Positions 20,860 through 25,000 of a DNA stretch of 25,000 bases are shown one piece after another. The DNA lies in NCBI GenBank assembly GCA_034096865.1, contig JAWQFJ010001828.1, positions 7,501 to 32,500 on the forward strand. Direction: 5' to 3'. The notes under the pieces were generated by a model that did not search any database, was not told the DNA's origin, and saw nothing but the letters and a program-made list of their open reading frames with translations. A program made the position numbers and the translations under genes. This DNA comes from Theodoxus fluviatilis. Lineage: Eukaryota > Mollusca > Gastropoda > Cycloneritida > Neritidae. How positions within the stretch are numbered: position 1 is the first letter of the stretch; the number at the start of each line of letters is the position of its first letter.

Positions 20860-21412
20860 GGAAATGGACAGTACTCACAGAAAATTGTTTGTCAAGATCT
20901 GGTTTTGCATATTTATGGCAGATATGGCGGAGTCGGCAATGAAATAGTCTTCCGTTGAGCATTCAAGCAAAGCTTTCGAGATCGTCAAAGCCAGGCATGG
21001 CACGAGGAAGAAGACTACCTAAATGTAATTCTAAAAAAAGATCGTAATGCTTACAAGAGATTTAGGTATGGCGCCGATAACCTAAAGAAAAGTAAGCACC
21101 GTTTTACTCCACCAAGCAATGACTCAAAGTGTCCTTATTGTCGAGAGAATGAAGATGAAAAACCTTTTGGAAAATTATACATTCTATGATGACTTAAGGA
21201 TAAAAATACATCGGACAACACGTAAAAGCGGGAATTTTTTCTCTCAAATAGATGTACAATATAATTATAACAATGTTAAGAAACGGGTCTATGTACATGT
21301 ACAGCCCCTATGCTTTGAGGCGCCGAGAGGAAAACTGCAGTTGACCTTACATCGTCCTACTCCTCATTGTGTGAATTCTTGTGTCTAAATATAATGGGCG
21401 GTCGGCCTAACG
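20860..21412 (+). mobile_element. Non-LTR retrotransposon (LINE) ORF2 C-terminal end, decayed
   Basis: In successive frames the plus strand reads SRSGFAYLW (near 20893), GVGNEIVF, a stop (TGA 20956-20958), AFKQSFRDRQSQAWHEEED (to about 21015), DRNAYKRFRYGADNL, SKCPYCRENEDE (Cys codons 21130 and 21139), and after a frameshift LLENYTFYDDLRIKI. This order (GF-x-x-x-W, GxGNE-x-x-F, FKQ..DR....W, R-x-R-G, CPxC-x(n)-E) is the same as in the minus-strand LINE at 9.2-10.3 kb but with clearly different residues, so it is a second family. The frame closes at TAA 21386-21388 and is followed within 10 bases by TGGGCGGTCGGCCTAA. The 89-codon frame at 21119-21388 covers only the last part. Confidence 0.82.
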
Positions 21413-22485
21413 ACAACAAAAACTCAAAGTCTCTCTCGTTTTCTTTTCTGTGGATAATGTGCACACGTTTTCTCGCTTTCTGAACTTAGGGCTCCTTTCA
21501 AACAGGTGACGTAGCTATAATTCATCACGTGTTCATTTGAACACCACAGTATCCCTTTGTCAGATACAATGGAGAGATGTATCGGCAAGTCTATGTAGTC
21601 GTATCAAGGATTTGCAATTGTTTTGGAGACCCATACGAAAACTAAGCTTGAGATGTCCAACGACTCCGAACAGTGAAGCGGATCTTCCAAGAAATCGTAT
21701 CAGCTGGTTCATTTACGGAATTTACGGAGCTAATGTGTATTCCATTCTCTCTTCGTATCGTGTGACCAGTGAGTTAAGGTGCCCATTCTGCATGAACAGC
21801 CAGTAAAGATGCTCTCCTGCTAGTCTGGAGGGATCAGGTAGTTGCTAGTTGGATTAGTCGCCCCTTTCCCTCTCTCCCTTATGATATGTCCCATGCGTTG
21901 GATGTCCATTTGGTCTTGCAGCTGTCCCTTCCATCAGTTGTTAATTCGACTGGAGACCGTTCCCCTGGCATCATTGCTCGCGCTAAATCGGAATCATTGT
22001 GTTTAAGCAATAAACTCATTGCTTCCTCTAAATTAACACTCTTGCTTTCAATGGTGCAACGTTCGCTCGATAGACGTTGTCGTGCTAAGCGAGGCAATAT
22101 TTCAAACAAATATCTTCAGTTATGTATAGAGGAGTAATTAGCCCATTTCGGTCACTAAGAAACACAAACTCAAGAGACAGGCTGTGAACGGGGCGGCCGA
22201 TTCCCAGCCTGGCTCCTCTGGGGTCCGCGCATTCTTTTGATAAAGTAACACCGTCTGCCAGTCTGAGAGGAAAGTTACCCAGTCTATAAGAGACCACTAT
22301 CCCCACGGTCTCAGGTTGGCCCAGGCCACTCTCATCCAGCCTCAGACTAGCCGGCAGTTCCCTTAGTCTATCGAGAAATACAGTTGTGGAAAGCAGTTAC
22401 GACTACTTGTCTCATACCTTTCTCCATCTACCATCCAACTTCGATCTCCTTAAAACGCTCGAAACCTTACCACCAGATCAATCTA
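21413..22485. other. Unique DNA with short frames, no gene called
   Basis: The plus frame 21537-21806 ends ELRCPFCMNSQ, weakly like a LINE zinc-knuckle start, but upstream context does not support it. Minus frames at 21879-22109 and 22085-22306 lack motifs and splice pairs. Confidence 0.35.
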
Positions 22486-22500
22486 TCACACACACACGCG

Positions 22501-22560
<60 letters not shown>

Positions 22561-22563
22561 CAC

Positions 22564-22639
<76 letters not shown>
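22486..22639. repeat. (CA)n-(GA)n compound microsatellite
   Basis: CACACACACGCGCGCGCGCA (22486-22510), (CA)n to 22563, then (GA)n 22564-22639. All open frames over it are repeat translations. Confidence 0.97.
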
Positions 22640-22641
<2 letters not shown>

Positions 22642-23015
22642 ATAATGGACACTTATGTTCTTGATTCATGGGCCATAAAGTGCCGTCGTATTTCTCCACT
22701 CAGCCTTCATCTTTCTTCAATCCACATCTTCCTCCTGCCTGCCGTAGAAGTATGCTGTGGCCTTGAATGACCTTCAAGGTTGATGAGCTCTCGGGCTCCA
22801 TCCACCTATTCCTAAATGCTTTGTCGGTGACAAGGACATCGAGATGTGAAATTTTGCCCTATCGCTATTATGGTTTTTCGTGTTTGAAGGCTCTGCACAC
22901 CTTTGCTGGCTGTTGTGCAGTGGGACTCGATTTAATGGATTTTATGTCACTAGTTCGGTGAATTGTACTATACTCCACTGTCGCGGAGTATTTTTAATAG
23001 CATGGTGGAAGTGTT
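22640..23015. other. Unique DNA
   Basis: A 7-base inverted repeat ATACTCC ... GGAGTAT lies at about 22970-22991. Nothing else is supported. Confidence 0.4.
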
Positions 23016-23088
23016 TCTTAACGTTATGGCCTTATACAGTCTACAAGGCTGATAGGCCCTTAAACTCCATCCACCCATCCATCCATTC
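23016..23088 (+). mobile_element. Retroposon 3' module, copy E, short
   Basis: TTATGGCCTTATACAGTC, then TACAAGGCTGATAGGCCC, then AACTCCATCC and a few CATC units. It matches the last 80 bases of copies A-D, with one base missing in CTACAAAGG. The most 5'-truncated copy in the window. Confidence 0.7.
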
Positions 23089-23169
23089 TGCCTGCTGATT
23101 TTCTACTGGGATGACCTGGAGTTAGCTGTTCGAAAGTGTCTGGCAGTCCGCAGGTTTGACGGCTGAGTG

Positions 23170-23297
23170 GAGCAATCAGGCAGAGAAGTCGTGTTTGGAA
23201 CAATCAAGGCAGAGAAGTGTTTGGAACAATCAGGGGAGAGAAGTCGTGTTTGGAGCAATCAAGGGAGAGAAGTCGTGTTTGGAACAATCAAGACAGC
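23170..23297. repeat. 26-29 bp minisatellite, about 4.5 units
   Basis: Units start GAGCAATC or GAACAATC at 23170, 23198, 23224, 23253 and 23282 and carry AGAGAAGTCGTGTTTG. The second unit lacks three bases (TCG). Confidence 0.9.
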
Positions 23298-23555
23298 AGG
23301 TAGCTGTAGTGTCAGGTAATTCATCGTGAGGCGAGAGGCAGGAGGAGTATTGTGTTCCAGGTATAACACTTCGAAGGAAATAATGAAAGAATGAGGAACA
23401 AAGAGGAAAAGCAAAAATCATATACCACATCGCATCGGTCTCTGTTACGCCGCTCTTTGGAGAGAAAAAAAACCTGCAACCTTTTTTCCACGTGCGGTGA
23501 CTTTGAACGTATCCCGTAAAATGGACCCACTAAGAGGTTCAAATTCAAATGGAGG
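23298..23555. other. Unique DNA
   Basis: No recognised feature. Confidence 0.4.
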
Positions 23556-23759
23556 AAGATACGGAGGGAGGGAGAGAGGAAGGGGGGGGGGGAGGGGAGG
23601 GAGGGAGAAAGAGGGAGAGAGAGAGAGAGTGGGGTGGGGGGAGGGAGGGAGGAAGAGAGAGATAGGGGGGGGGGGGGAAAGGAGGAGAGGGGGAAGGAGA
23701 GAGAGAGGATGGGTGGGGAGGAGAAAGGGGGGTGGGGGAGATGGGGAGGGAGAAATAGG

Positions 23760-23818
<59 letters not shown>

Positions 23819-23852
23819 CGGAAGGAGGAAGGGAGAGGAAGGTGCTGAAGGA
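23556..23852. repeat. GA/G-rich purine tract
   Basis: About 300 bases almost wholly purine on the plus strand: GGGA, GAGA and G runs up to 12, with a pure (GA)n near 23760-23808. Open frames are low complexity. A polypurine run of this length could form triplex DNA. Confidence 0.92.
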
Positions 23853-23980
23853 CTAAGGTATAGATAAGTATGTAAAACAAGGGCTCTTTCCTATGTACCG
23901 CGCCTGCACGACAAAGATTAAAAAAATACATGCTACCCAGTCAACTTACGATCTAAGTTATGTGAAAACTATTTTTTTTC

Positions 23981-24040
23981 GGGGTGGGGGTGGGGGGTGG
24001 GGGTGGGGGGTGGGGGTGGCGGGACGGGGGTGGGGGGAGG
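23981..24040. repeat. GGGGGT tract
   Basis: Runs of four to six G with single T spacers over about 60 bases, then GGCGGGACGGGGG. Strong quadruplex-forming pattern on the plus strand. Confidence 0.92.
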
Positions 24041-24090
24041 ATACGGAACACACACACGCACACCTCCTTTTCACCCCTCACTCACCCATC

Positions 24091-24092
<2 letters not shown>

Positions 24093-24179
<87 letters not shown>

Positions 24180-24187
24180 GCGCGCGC
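24093..24187. repeat. (CA)n microsatellite
   Basis: About 40 CA units followed by GAGGCGCGCGCGCAC. His/Thr frames here are artefacts. Confidence 0.97.
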
Positions 24188-25000
24188 GCACTCGACTCGG
24201 CTCTGGGCTCCGAAGTACCATGGTGCTTGCTGTGTGGTTGTATTTAAGGACTCTATTCTGGAAGAACGAGATCAGGCCAGTTTGAAAAAGTCATAAGAAA
24301 CTTCCCATCTGCCGGTGTAGATGATGCGATTTGCCCAGCAATTTACTTTTGTAAATTGATTTTATTTCTAGTGTTTTTGCCTGTTTGTTGATATTTGTGT
24401 GATGTTGCCCTTTTAATCACGTCATCGTTCTCAATTTGCTCTCGCAACCCGACTAGATTTCCTCGTTTCACATGCACATTTATTTTTGTGACCTTTGGAA
24501 CTGTGGAGAATAACGTAGGTGATGATGATGGAGTTCTTTACCAAAAAGGAAATAAAGTATGAAATGTCGTTGGGAATGAGAACGTATTTCATTGTTTGTC
24601 CCTCCTCTCGCTTTGCTCCTGTTTGCGACAGTTTTTTTTTTGTCAGAACACGTCTAGACAGAGAATCCGCGATGTAAAACACAATGGAAAAAATAAGAAC
24701 GTATGGGTTCATTTATATATATTTATATATATATATACACACACAATCAACGATTGATAGACAATGAGTACTGTACAAATACTCAACAAGTTCACAAAAC
24801 TTCAGCATGAGTCACTGTCAAGAGATGGTACAGTATCAAACAATTTTCCAAAGAAGTGTTCATCTATCGTTTTCAAAAATCACTCGTGGATACAAGACGC
24901 TTGAGAGTGCAGGGTGTGATCTACAGTATGCAGTGTTTCGTTCGAAATGCACATAGCAACCACGTGACAACGCACACGCAAGGTGCGCAATAGGTACAGA
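24188..25000. other. Unique, AT-leaning DNA to the window end
   Basis: A short (TA)n lies at 24714-24737. A 93-codon minus frame (24431-24712) has no motif. No gene called. Confidence 0.4.

Overview
This is eukaryotic, intron-scale DNA from an animal. I think a lophotrochozoan, most likely a mollusc and perhaps a gastropod. That rests on three things: decayed LINE C-terminal coding ends of a type I know from mollusc genomes, a decayed tRNA-derived SINE that resembles a mollusc-wide repeat, and recurrent short GGGNNNTAACTC-like motifs. There is no bacterial-style gene organisation, operon, rRNA, CRISPR or prophage. By hand estimate roughly a quarter of the window is simple-sequence or satellite repeat. 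Most of the long open frames are artefacts of those repeats.

Layout. A degenerate CTGN array (1-400) is followed by the only convincing host-gene piece, an internal exon at 511-616 that carries the start codon of an unidentified protein, a short in-frame upstream ORF and a good donor site. The rest reads as intron or intergenic DNA: GT arrays (0.97-1.1 and 1.9-2.3 kb); two copies of a retroposon 3' module (2.69-3.21 and 3.39-3.82 kb); an L2-like LINE end (4.2-4.5 kb); a decayed SINE (4.75-5.0 kb); a CA array (6.2-6.4 kb); and a 1.3-kb compound tetranucleotide array (6.8-8.1 kb). A short LINE tail on the minus strand (8.45-8.59 kb) precedes a frameshifted LINE ORF2 end on the minus strand (9.2-10.27 kb), which abuts another copy of the same 3' module on the plus strand (10.27-10.53 kb).

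Further right are a 52-54 bp minisatellite (12.37-12.61 kb), compound AC/CCGA/CAGA arrays (13.9-14.25 kb), a C-rich tract (14.8 kb), a CG/GT and CCGT array (15.0-15.3 kb), and a regular 27-unit, 52-bp satellite preceded by a 17-bp sub-repeat (15.49-16.98 kb). About 2.8 kb of mostly unique DNA follows, with hairpins, a palindromic E-box and two octamer motifs. Then come an 800-bp higher-order CTGC/CCGT/CTGT/CT array (19.79-20.57 kb), a second LINE end (20.86-21.41 kb), CA/GA tracts, a fifth copy of the 3' module (23.0 kb), a 26-29 bp minisatellite (23.17-23.30 kb), and GA-, G- and CA-rich tracts to 24.18 kb.

No genes here work together as a system. The most informative signal is the retroelement biology. 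One 3' module with a (CATC)n tail occurs five times, and its tails range from a few units to about 64. In three copies it preserves the same reading frame and stop. I did not find a convincing new biological system; the satellite and the recurrent 3' module are the best candidates for follow-up.
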